DNA of 5,537 nt, from assembly GCA_903897565.1 (NCBI GenBank), contig CAIUCF010000781.1:1-5537 (forward strand), in the 5' to 3' direction. The position numbers and the translations under genes were made by a program. Position 1 is the stretch's first letter. Each line of letters opens with the position of its first letter. The notes under the pieces are model-generated. The model did no database searches. It saw only the letters and a list, made by a program, of their open reading frames with translations, and was not told the origin of the DNA. The stretch is from an uncultured Rhodospirillales bacterium (GTDB lineage: Bacteria; Pseudomonadota; Alphaproteobacteria; ATCC43930; CGMCC-115725). Of this stretch, positions 1 to 5,428 are shown in pieces.

Positions 1-823
1 GCCCTGGCGCGGTGAAGCCCTGAAGGGCAAACGCATCGGCATCTGGGGCGAGCAGGGCAACGGCGACATCATTCAGTTTTCGCCGTTGGTGCGGCGCCTG
101 CTCGCGTTCGGCGCCGAGCGCGTCGTGCTCGAGGTTCCGGTACCGCTGGTCAGGCTGTTTCAGGAAAGCATCGCCGAGCCCGGGCTGGAGATCATCGCCC
201 GCACCGACGACATGCATGTCTTCAAATCGCCGGAGCCCGTCGACTACATCCTGCCGATGATGAGCCTGCCGCGGCTGCTGAAGCTGCAGCCCGATCAGGT
301 TCCGCTCGCGCGCAACTACATGAAGCCGCTGGCCGAGGATCGCGCCGTCTGGGCCAAGCGCTTCGCGGAGCTGCCCGGCCGTCGCGTCGGGTTGGTGTGG
401 TCGGGCCGCGAGAACTTCGTCGGCAATGCCCGCCGTTTGATCCAGGTCGAAAAGCTCGCGCCGCTGTTCGAGGTTCCTGGCATTTCGTTCGTGTCGCTGC
501 AGGTCGGGCCGCGCGCCGGCCAGGCCGGCGCGGCCGGCTTCCCGATCTTCGATGCGGCGCCCCTGCTCAATGATTTTGCCGATACCGCGGCGGCGCTCGC
601 CGAACTCGATCTCGTCATCACCGTCGATACCGGCGTCGCCCATCTCTCCTCGGCGATGGGCCGGCCGACCTGGATCATGGTCCAGCATGTCCCCGATTGG
701 CGGTGGTACCGCGAAGGCGAGGCCTGCCCCTGGTATCCGAGCGCCCGGCTGTTCCGGCAGATGATCCTCGGTGATTGGACGCCCGTGATCCACCAGGTCG
801 TCCAGGAGCTGCGCGCCTCATGA
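1..823 (+). CDS. TPR-type glycosyltransferase, C-terminal GT9-like domain (5' truncated)
   Basis: Only the last 273 residues are in the window. The frame is open from base 2, so a methionine at 86 is internal and the gene begins before the window. The visible part resembles the heptosyltransferase/GT9-like domain at the C-terminus of bacterial TPR proteins. Near the start is EQGNGDIIQF, corresponding to the family's EQGLGDTIQF loop. Near the end are DTGVAHLSSAMGRPTW, the probable nucleotide-sugar binding region, and the DWRW...PWYPSARLFRQ block typical of this group. TPR repeats would be expected upstream but cannot be seen. Such proteins are presumed cytosolic glycosyltransferases acting on surface polysaccharide or protein; donor and acceptor cannot be told from sequence. 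The stop overlaps the next start (ATGA), implying translational coupling. Family assignment is fairly secure, the substrate unknown. Confidence 0.85.
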   Translation, partial: PWRGEALKGKRIGIWGEQGNGDIIQFSPLVRRLLAFGAERVVLEVPVPLVRLFQESIAEPGLEIIARTDDMHVFKSPEPVDYILPMMSLPRLLKLQPDQVPLARNYMKPLAEDRAVWAKRFAELPGRRVGLVWSGRENFVGNARRLIQVEKLAPLFEVPGISFVSLQVGPRAGQAGAAGFPIFDAAPLLNDFADTAAALAELDLVITVDTGVAHLSSAMGRPTWIMVQHVPDWRWYREGEACPWYPSARLFRQMILGDWTPVIHQVVQELRAS

Positions 824-1461
824 GACGGCTCGCCGCGACACTCGCGGTTCTCATCGCATTGACCGCAAGCTGCGTCGGAACAGCTGCCGCGGCGACGGAA
901 ACCGCGAAACCGGACTACCAGCTCAAGGGTTTCCGCTCTGCCCATTTCGGCATGACCAAGGCCCAGGTGAAGGCGGCGATCCAGAAGGATTTCCGGATCA
1001 AGGCGGAGACGATCCAGGAATCGGTGATCGCCGAAGGCCGCACCCCGGTGCTGCTGATCCGCGTCGCCGCGTTGTTCTCACAAAGCGGGGTCGGTGAGGT
1101 CGCCTATCTGTTCGGCTATCATTCCAATAAGCTGGTCCAAGTTACGGTCTCGCTGTCGACCCAGACCGATCCGGAGCTGAATGCCGATCGCCTCGTCATC
1201 GACGGCAAGGTGCTGCAGAACTATTTGCTCGGCCTTGGTTATCCGGCGAAGAAGATGCTCGTCAACCAGCCCGCGGCGGTGGGCTTGGTGCTGTTCCAGG
1301 GCATCGACCCTCAGGGTCGGCTGACGTCGTTGCAGTTGCAAGGGCAGATGACGAAATCGCCGAGCGGCCAGATGGTCCTCAATCCACAGTTGCTTCGGTT
1401 GAACTATGTTTCCGACCCCGAGCACCCTGACATGATGAAATCGCTGGCCGGACAATTCTAG
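820..1461 (+). CDS. Exported protein of unknown function
   Basis: The product is 213 aa. The start at 820 is chosen because it gives an immediate signal peptide (MRR, then a hydrophobic stretch to about residue 20, then TAAAA|TET near residues 21-26) and overlaps the upstream stop as ATGA. An AGGAG lies 11 nt before it, inside the previous gene. A start at 775 in the same frame would bury the signal peptide. A cysteine at residue 18 (LTASC) is a poor lipobox because position -3 is Thr, so cleavage by signal peptidase I is more likely and the product is probably periplasmic. The mature N-terminus carries GFRSAHFGMTKAQVKAAI, a motif I associate with small alphaproteobacterial exported proteins of unknown role. 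The rest alternates predicted beta strands and short helices with no catalytic motif I recognise. Coupling to the glycosyltransferase suggests an envelope-related job, but that is inference. Confidence 0.8.
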   Translation: MRRLAATLAVLIALTASCVGTAAAATETAKPDYQLKGFRSAHFGMTKAQVKAAIQKDFRIKAETIQESVIAEGRTPVLLIRVAALFSQSGVGEVAYLFGYHSNKLVQVTVSLSTQTDPELNADRLVIDGKVLQNYLLGLGYPAKKMLVNQPAAVGLVLFQGIDPQGRLTSLQLQGQMTKSPSGQMVLNPQLLRLNYVSDPEHPDMMKSLAGQF

Positions 1462-1522
1462 GCTCTGTGGTAGCATCGTGCGAATGTCATGCGTCTGCCG
1501 CAATCTTTCCACGTTTCTGGAA

Positions 1523-1552
1523 TTAACTCACAAGGCTGCCGGGAGGCATGAT
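1523..1552 (+). promoter_or_regulatory. Weak promoter candidate for dedA
   Basis: The 189-bp gap between the exported-protein gene and dedA is the obvious place for a promoter. The best sigma70-like pair I find is TTAACT (1523-1528) and CATGAT (1547-1552), 18 bp apart, each matching four of six consensus bases. A small hairpin, TCGCC-CTCG-GGCGA (1597-1610), follows in the presumed leader. Nothing else in the gap is recognisable. The match is weak and could be chance. Confidence 0.2.
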
Positions 1553-1650
1553 ATTTTCAGGGTTCTCCGGACGCTCAAGGACGCCATGACGGCATTTCGC
1601 CCTCGGGCGACAGTCCCGGTCCGGACGCGTATTCAGGATTTTATGGGACC

Positions 1651-2343
1651 ATGCTTCCGTTAGATTTCGATGTCACCGATCTGGTGAAGGCGTATGGCTA
1701 TATCGCCGTCGGCTGCATCGTCGGTCTTGAAAGCCTTGGGATTCCAATTCCTGGAGAATGGGCTCTGGTGGTGGCGGCGGCCTATGCCGGAACGACCCAT
1801 GACCTGAATATCGAGATGATCGTGTTTGCCGCCAGCATGGGGGCGCTGTGCGGCGGCAGCGGCGGCTATTGGATCGGGCGGCACCTGGGCTTCCCGTTGC
1901 TGAAGCGCTATGGCCGCTACGTTTTGCTCGACCGGAGCCGCCTGAAGGTGGCGCAATACATGTTCCAGAACCATGGCGGCAAGGTGGTGTTCTTCGGCCG
2001 GTTCGTGGCACCGCTGCGCGCATTCGCGTCAGTGCTTGCCGGGGCCAACGGCATGGGCTGGCGGCACTTCTTCGTGGTCAACGCGCTTGGCGGCCTGGTC
2101 TGGGCGAGCTTTTTCGGCGCGATTGCCTATTCGCTCGGCCCCAAGGCCTATGACCTGATTACCAAGTTCGGCCTGCTCGCCCTGTTCGTCGGCGTCGTGG
2201 CCCTGATCGCCAGCCTGGTGTTCTTTCACCGCCACGAACGATTGCTGATCGAGAAGGTCGAGCGCATGTATCCGGGGGAACTCACCCTGCCGCCCGACAA
2301 TTCGCCCGAACGCCTGAAGCGGCCCGCGCGCAGCGAGACCTGA
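1651..2343 (+). CDS. DedA/VTT-family inner-membrane protein
   Basis: The product is 230 aa, the usual size for bacterial DedA proteins. Family signatures are in order: LESLGIPIPGE (residues 26-36, re-entrant loop with membrane-embedded acids), GGYWIGRHLG (71-80), then FGRFVAPLRAFASVLAGANG (115-134) and the N-A-L-G-G-x-x-W helix (144-151). Arg117 and Arg123 have the same six-residue spacing as the essential arginine pair in E. coli DedA proteins. A last hydrophobic segment spans about 174-192, followed by a charged cytosolic tail. DedA proteins are membrane transporters or lipid scramblases; some relatives recycle undecaprenyl phosphate or move phosphatidylethanolamine. Which lipid this one handles cannot be told. 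The start is supported by the conserved N-terminal length; the ribosome site is only a modest AGGA (1635-1638), 12 nt away. It converges on hss and shares a 3' hairpin with it. Confidence 0.93.
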   Translation: MLPLDFDVTDLVKAYGYIAVGCIVGLESLGIPIPGEWALVVAAAYAGTTHDLNIEMIVFAASMGALCGGSGGYWIGRHLGFPLLKRYGRYVLLDRSRLKVAQYMFQNHGGKVVFFGRFVAPLRAFASVLAGANGMGWRHFFVVNALGGLVWASFFGAIAYSLGPKAYDLITKFGLLALFVGVVALIASLVFFHRHERLLIEKVERMYPGELTLPPDNSPERLKRPARSET

Positions 2344-2363
2344 GGGCGGTTTCCCGCCCTCAG
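2340..2363. terminator. Shared hairpin between convergent dedA and hss
   Basis: CTGAGGGCGG (2340-2349) and CCGCCCTCAG (2354-2363) form a perfect 10-bp stem with a four-base TTTC loop. The left arm contains the dedA TGA stop, and the hairpin ends 9 bp before the hss stop on the other strand. The position fits a bidirectional transcription end or mRNA 3'-stabilising hairpin. Neither strand has a following T-run, so it is not a canonical Rho-independent terminator. Confidence 0.6.
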
Positions 2364-2372
2364 GGTCGAGCC

Positions 2373-3794
2373 TCAGACGACCCGGAAGTTCTTGAACTGC
2401 CAGGGATCGTCGCGGTCGATATCCTCGGGGAAGAGGGTCTCGCGACCTTCGAGCGGCGTCCATTCGCTATAGGCGCCGACGACCGGGCCGAGATAGGGCC
2501 GGCAGATTTCGAGCACGCGATCGAAATCCATCTCGTCGGGCTCGGTGACGCCGCGCTGCGGGTTTTCGATCGCCCAGATCACGCCGGCCAGGACCGGAGA
2601 GGTCACCTGTAGGCTGGTGGCATTGTTGTAGGGTGCCAACTCGCGGGCCTCATCGATCGAAAGCTGCGAGCCGTACCAGTAGGCGCCCTTGGCGTGGCCC
2701 ATCAGCAGCACGCCGAGTTCGTCGATGCCCTCGGTGACCTGATCGACAATCAGCCGCTTCTTGGGCTGCTGCACCCAGTTCTTGCCGGCGAATTCATGGA
2801 TCGACAGCACGGCGTCGTCGCAGGGGTGATAGGCATAATGGCAGGTCGGCCGGTAGACGACCTTGCCGCGCTCGCGGACGGTGAAGTAATCCGCGATCGA
2901 GATCGACTCGCCATGGGTGATCAGGAAGCCGTGGAACGGTCCCTCGAGCGGGGTCCAGGTGCGCACCCGGGTGCTGGCGCCGGGTCGGCTGAGCCAGATC
3001 GCAGCCTGATCGCCGAATTCATGGTGATGGCCATCGGGCGGCAGGCCCTTTTCATGCGCGCCCCAGCCGAGTTCGGCGGGCTGGCAGCCTTCGCTGATGA
3101 AGCCGTCGATCGACCAGGTATTGACGAATTCTCCGACATGCTTCGGATTGAGTCCGGCGATCTGGGTGTCGCGCTCGGCGATATGGACGACCTTGACGCC
3201 GAGTTTGTGGGCCAGCGCGGCCCAGCCGGCACGATCACCGGGAATGGCAGTCGCGACGCCGGTATCGCGGGCGATATCGAGCAGCGCCTGCTTGACAAAG
3301 TGGGAGACGAGGCCGGGATTGGCGCCATGGGTGATGACGGCCGTCGGGCCATCCTCGCCGAGCCGGCGACGCAACGACAACGCGCTCTCGCGCAGCGCGT
3401 AGTTGGAGCGCTGCGATGGCGACAGGTCGGGGTCGGTATAGCCGCCGGGCCAGGGCTCGATACAGGTGTCGATATAGAGCGCACCGACCTCGTGGCAGAA
3501 TTCGATCAGCGCCAGGCTCGAGACGTCGACGGAGAGATTGACCAGGATATCGCCCTTGCCGAGCAGCGGCCTCAAGGTCTCGAGGTAATTCTCGCGGGTC
3601 AGCGCCGTCTGCATGAAATGGACATGATGCAGTTCCGCCTCGTCATGGCCGCGGTCTTCCGCGGTGACGATGGTGATCTGGCCGGCCTTCATGTCGATAT
3701 GGCGCAGGAACAGGGGCAGGACGCCCTGACCGATGCTGCCGAAACCCACCATGACCATGCGGCCACCGAACTTGACGTATTGCTTGTGCAACAT
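2373..3794 (-). CDS. hss: Homospermidine synthase
   Basis: The product is 473 aa, close to the roughly 477 aa of the Blastochloris viridis enzyme. It is an NAD-dependent saccharopine-dehydrogenase-like enzyme that joins two putrescines into sym-homospermidine with release of ammonia, and can use spermidine as aminobutyl donor. The N-terminus holds a Rossmann turn (VGFGSIGQG, residues 16-24). Conserved blocks follow: VNLSVDVSS (85-93), YIDTCIEPWPGG (107-118), THGANPG (155-161), NTWSIDGF (225-232), THGESISIADY (293-303) and CHYAYHPCDDAV (318-329). Trp227 appears, from memory of the B. viridis structure, to match the cation-pi tryptophan of its substrate tunnel, and Glu113, His294 and Glu296 match other tunnel residues. 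The start is preceded by a GGGGG element (3798-3802) acting as ribosome site. It lies downstream of odc, which makes its substrate. The frame appears intact with no missing core motif. Confidence 0.96.
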   Translation of the reverse strand: MLHKQYVKFGGRMVMVGFGSIGQGVLPLFLRHIDMKAGQITIVTAEDRGHDEAELHHVHFMQTALTRENYLETLRPLLGKGDILVNLSVDVSSLALIEFCHEVGALYIDTCIEPWPGGYTDPDLSPSQRSNYALRESALSLRRRLGEDGPTAVITHGANPGLVSHFVKQALLDIARDTGVATAIPGDRAGWAALAHKLGVKVVHIAERDTQIAGLNPKHVGEFVNTWSIDGFISEGCQPAELGWGAHEKGLPPDGHHHEFGDQAAIWLSRPGASTRVRTWTPLEGPFHGFLITHGESISIADYFTVRERGKVVYRPTCHYAYHPCDDAVLSIHEFAGKNWVQQPKKRLIVDQVTEGIDELGVLLMGHAKGAYWYGSQLSIDEARELAPYNNATSLQVTSPVLAGVIWAIENPQRGVTEPDEMDFDRVLEICRPYLGPVVGAYSEWTPLEGRETLFPEDIDRDDPWQFKNFRVV

Positions 3795-3854
3795 CGACCC
3801 CCGAGAAAAAGCGCGTAATGTGGCTATGATGCCCTAAATCGCGCGGTTGTCCCC

Positions 3855-3875
3855 CGAGATTCTGTGAGAATCTCG
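3855..3875. repeat. Perfect palindrome upstream of hss
   Basis: CGAGATTCT (3855-3863) and AGAATCTCG (3867-3875) form a perfect 9-bp inverted repeat around a three-base spacer. It lies about 60 bp upstream of the hss start, between odc and hss. It could be an operator for a dimeric regulator or an RNA hairpin in an odc-hss read-through transcript. There is no T-run on either side, so a terminator is unlikely. Confidence 0.55.
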
Positions 3876-3886
3876 CCGTGTTTCAG
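3859..3886 (-). promoter_or_regulatory. Weak promoter candidate for hss overlapping the palindrome
   Basis: On the - strand, CTGAAA (3881-3886) and CAGAAT (3859-3864) lie 16 bp apart, each matching four of six sigma70 consensus bases. The -10-like element sits inside the palindrome, the expected geometry if the palindrome were an operator. Both hexamers are weak, so this is a suggestion only. Confidence 0.18.
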
Positions 3887-3908
3887 GAAATTTTCGTGAC
3901 AGTGAGGC

Positions 3909-3949
3909 GCGGTGAGCCGGTCGGGCGCGGCGATGCCCGACCGGACCGC
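3909..3949 (-). terminator. Hairpin at the 3' end of odc
   Basis: CCGGTCGGGC (3917-3926) and GCCCGACCGG (3935-3944) form a perfect 10-bp stem with an 8-nt loop. It is extended by GCGGT (3909-3913) pairing with ACCGC (3945-3949) across a three-base bulge. It begins 7 bp after the odc stop as read on the - strand. No U-run follows, so it may be a weak or Rho-assisted terminator, or a 3'-end stabiliser that allows partial read-through into hss. Confidence 0.55.
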
Positions 3950-3956
3950 ACGGCGT

Positions 3957-5087
3957 TCAGATGCAATAGGTCGCGAGCGGATCGAAGCCGTTGAAGCAGA
4001 CCGAGGAATAGGTCGAAGTATAGGCGCCAGTCGACAGGATCTGCACCTTGTCGCCGATCTCGAGATCGAGCGGCAGGCGGTAATCGGTCTTCTCGTAGAG
4101 AATGTCGGCGCTGTCGCAGGTCGGACCGGCGAGCACGACGGAGGCCGAAGGACGGCCGTCATGCGGGGTACGAACGACATACTTGATCGCCTCGTCCATG
4201 GTTTCGGCCAGGCCCGAGAACTTGCCGACGTCGAGATAGACCCAGCGCTTCTGGTCCTCGTCACCCTTCGTCGAGATCAGGACGACTTCGCTCTGGATGA
4301 TCCCGGCGTCGCCGACCATGGAGCGGCCAGGCTCGATGATGATGTCGGGCAGGGCATTGCCGAAATGGCGGGTGATCGCACCCATGACGGCAGCGGCATA
4401 GCGCTCGATCGGCTCGACGCCCTGTCGATAATGCGCCGGGAAACCGCCGCCGATATTGACCATGCGCAGGTTGACGTCTCGCTCGGCGAGGATCGAGAAC
4501 ATGCGCGCGGCGCGGCCGACCGCGGAATCCCACTGCGACAGGTCCGTCTGCTGTGAGCCGACATGGAAGGACACGCCATAGGGGTCGAGGCCGAATTGCT
4601 TGGCTTGGAGCAACAGATCCATCGCCATTTCCGGCGAGCAGCCGAACTTGCGCGACAGCGGCCACTCCGCACCGTCGCATTCCACCAGAATGCGGCAGAA
4701 CACCTGGGCGTCGGGCGCGACCTTGGCGATCTTGATCAGCTCGGCCTCGCTGTCGAACGCGAACAGGCGGACGCCGGCCTGATAGGCGAACGCGATGTCG
4801 CGCTCTTTCTTGATCGTGTTGCCGAAGGAGATGCGCTCGGCCGACGCCCCGGCAGCAAGGCACATTTCGATCTCACCGCGGCTCGCGGTATCGAAGTTCG
4901 ATCCCAACACGCATAGGCGATCGAGGATCGGCGCCGCGGGATTGGCCTTGACGGCGTAGAACACGCGGGCGAGCGGCAGGGCTTCGCGCAGGCTGCGGTA
5001 GCTCTCGGCGACGACGTCGAGATCGACGACCAGGCAGGGAGTGGCGGGCTGGGCCTCTTCGAGGAAGCGGACGATCTTGTCGGTCAT
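3957..5087 (-). CDS. odc: Ornithine decarboxylase, fold-III PLP type
   Basis: The product is 376 aa, typical of compact bacterial members of the eukaryotic-like ornithine/lysine decarboxylase group (alanine-racemase fold: N-terminal TIM barrel, C-terminal beta domain). It converts L-ornithine to putrescine in the cytosol. Visible active-site elements: FYAVKAN with PLP lysine Lys47; FHVGSQ with His175; the phosphate-binding NIGGGFP (211-217); IEPGR with Glu252; GPTCDSAD with catalytic Cys324-Asp325; and GAYTSTYSS with the PLP-contacting Tyr356. CD rather than the CE(S/T)GD of diaminopimelate decarboxylase favours ornithine decarboxylase; lysine as a second substrate is not excluded. The start at 5087 has a good Shine-Dalgarno, AGGA (5096-5099), 8 nt upstream. 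It is followed by hss, which uses its product. The long structured region upstream suggests control of its expression by polyamines or ornithine. Confidence 0.96.
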   Translation of the reverse strand: MTDKIVRFLEEAQPATPCLVVDLDVVAESYRSLREALPLARVFYAVKANPAAPILDRLCVLGSNFDTASRGEIEMCLAAGASAERISFGNTIKKERDIAFAYQAGVRLFAFDSEAELIKIAKVAPDAQVFCRILVECDGAEWPLSRKFGCSPEMAMDLLLQAKQFGLDPYGVSFHVGSQQTDLSQWDSAVGRAARMFSILAERDVNLRMVNIGGGFPAHYRQGVEPIERYAAAVMGAITRHFGNALPDIIIEPGRSMVGDAGIIQSEVVLISTKGDEDQKRWVYLDVGKFSGLAETMDEAIKYVVRTPHDGRPSASVVLAGPTCDSADILYEKTDYRLPLDLEIGDKVQILSTGAYTSTYSSVCFNGFDPLATYCI

Positions 5088-5144
5088 GGCACGAATCCTA
5101 TCGCCGTCCCGATTGGCGGGGCGGGGAGCAAATAACGAAACGGT

Positions 5145-5178
5145 GATCGAGCGCCTGACGAATCAGGCGACCGCGATC
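5145..5178 (-). promoter_or_regulatory. Two-segment leader hairpin with UUCG loop
   Basis: On the - strand CGCCTGA and TCAGGCG (+ positions 5163-5169 and 5152-5158) form a perfect 7-bp stem closed by a TTCG loop. GATCG and CGATC (5174-5178 and 5145-5149) extend it outside a small internal loop. The sequence that follows, CACCGTTTCGTTATTTGC, is only moderately U-rich, so this is at best a weak intrinsic terminator. It lies about 45 nt before the odc Shine-Dalgarno. Confidence 0.5.
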
Positions 5179-5180
5179 GG

Positions 5181-5210
5181 AGAAGTCTGGAAGGTTAGAA
5201 AGTCGAGAAG
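5181..5210 (-). promoter_or_regulatory. C-rich, G-poor tract, possible Rho-loading site
   Basis: Read on the - strand, these 30 nt contain 12 T, 11 C, 5 A and only 2 G, in a genome region that is otherwise G-rich. Repeated CTTCTC/CTTTC/CCTTCC units give regularly spaced YC dinucleotides and little chance of stable structure, as in Rho utilisation sites. It lies between the stop of the 37-codon leader ORF and odc. Its function is inferred from composition and place only. Confidence 0.35.
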
Positions 5211-5214
5211 CTCA

Positions 5215-5262
5215 GAGCGAACTTCGGGCACTCGAGGGCACCCGGAAGCTGTGGTGGCGCTC
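5215..5262 (-). promoter_or_regulatory. Leader hairpin beginning at the short-ORF stop codon
   Basis: On the - strand GAGCG (5258-5262) pairs with CGCTC (5215-5219). Inside it AGCTTCCGGG pairs with CCCGAAGT, with two single-base bulges, leaving a 12-nt loop containing CTCGAG. The TGA of the 37-codon ORF (5261-5263) overlaps the base of the stem. A ribosome terminating or stalled there would melt this hairpin, so it could act as a switch. Confidence 0.45.
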
Positions 5263-5374
5263 AGTGAGGAGCCAGGACCCATCGGCCCCAAAAAAGGTTG
5301 CAACCATATCGATCCCCATCGGGACCGGTCCACAAGACCGGTTCTGCCAAAAGAGACGCGTTACGTCGTTGCAT
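5261..5374 (-). CDS. Putative 37-aa leader peptide upstream of odc
   Basis: An ATG at 5372-5374 on the - strand opens 37 codons ending in TGA, 173 bp before odc. The peptide begins MQRRNASLLAE and ends FWGRWVLAPH; it is basic at the start and carries three tryptophans. GGTGG sits 2 nt before the ATG: acceptable pairing to the 3' part of the anti-Shine-Dalgarno sequence but tight spacing. Third codon positions are only about half G/C, unlike the neighbouring genes, so it is not ordinary coding sequence; a leader peptide constrained by RNA structure could look like this. In enterobacteria the SpeFL peptide upstream of speF stalls ribosomes in response to ornithine. I see no clear sequence similarity to SpeFL, so any parallel is positional. 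It may also be a chance ORF. Confidence 0.33.
   Translation of the reverse strand: MQRRNASLLAEPVLWTGPDGDRYGCNLFWGRWVLAPH
5324..5342 (-). promoter_or_regulatory. 7-bp leader hairpin inside the short ORF
   Basis: ACCGGTC and GACCGGT (5336-5342 and 5324-5330) form a perfect 7-bp stem around a five-base TTGTG loop on the - strand. A second palindrome, GGTTGCAACC (5296-5305), lies 18 nt further on and is followed by six T residues on the - strand. The 6-bp segment TGCAAC near the start of the short ORF could pair with GTTGCA of this palindrome, so alternative folds are possible. Confidence 0.4.
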
Positions 5375-5428
5375 AACCACCAAGGGCCATAGACACGTGC
5401 GATGCGTCGGACGGCTGTGTAATTAAGG

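Larger units (their letters stand above)
5088..5425 (-). promoter_or_regulatory. Structured leader of odc, speF-motif candidate
   Basis: The roughly 340-410 nt upstream of odc contain no conventional gene but hold several stable hairpins, short ORFs and a pyrimidine-rich tract. A long leader motif named speF has been described upstream of ornithine decarboxylase genes in alphaproteobacteria, and gene context and length fit it. I cannot confirm a match to its consensus from memory. Reading towards odc: a 37-codon ORF, the 5215-5262 hairpin at its stop, a C-rich tract (5181-5210), the 5145-5178 hairpin, then the Shine-Dalgarno. The arrangement suggests attenuation in response to ornithine or polyamines, which is inference. 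Confidence 0.5.

Noticed and set aside
86..88. ATG as start of the first gene
   Set aside because: The frame is open back to base 2 and the upstream codons encode the conserved family segment containing EQGNGDIIQF, so this methionine is internal.
775..819. N-terminal extension of the exported-protein gene to 775
   Set aside because: It would put 15 residues before a clear signal peptide and lie deep in the previous gene; the coupled ATG at 820 explains the data better.
835..890. Lipoprotein signal (LTASC) in the exported protein
   Set aside because: Position -3 relative to Cys18 is Thr rather than Leu, and a better signal peptidase I site follows at TAAAA-T.
316..945. 209-codon - strand ORF
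   Set aside because: It is antisense to the glycosyltransferase gene and crosses into the next gene; the composition is that of a shadow frame.
1478..1663. 61-codon + strand ORF between the exported-protein gene and dedA
   Set aside because: It overlaps the dedA start, has no clear ribosome site or recognisable motif, and its composition is ordinary for an intergenic gap.
2694..3818. 374-codon + strand ORF
   Set aside because: It is antisense to hss, a securely identified gene; long opposite-strand frames are common in high-GC coding DNA and its translation is low in complexity.
3912..4556. 214-codon + strand ORF
   Set aside because: It is antisense to the 3' half of odc and shows no protein signature.
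5281..5305. Intrinsic terminator at GGTTGCAACC followed by six T residues on the - strand
   Set aside because: The palindrome has no room for a loop beyond a 3-bp stem, so a stable terminator hairpin is unlikely.
5041..5376. 111-codon + strand ORF over the odc leader
   Set aside because: It runs antisense through the odc start and the structured leader, has no ribosome site at its start and no family resemblance.
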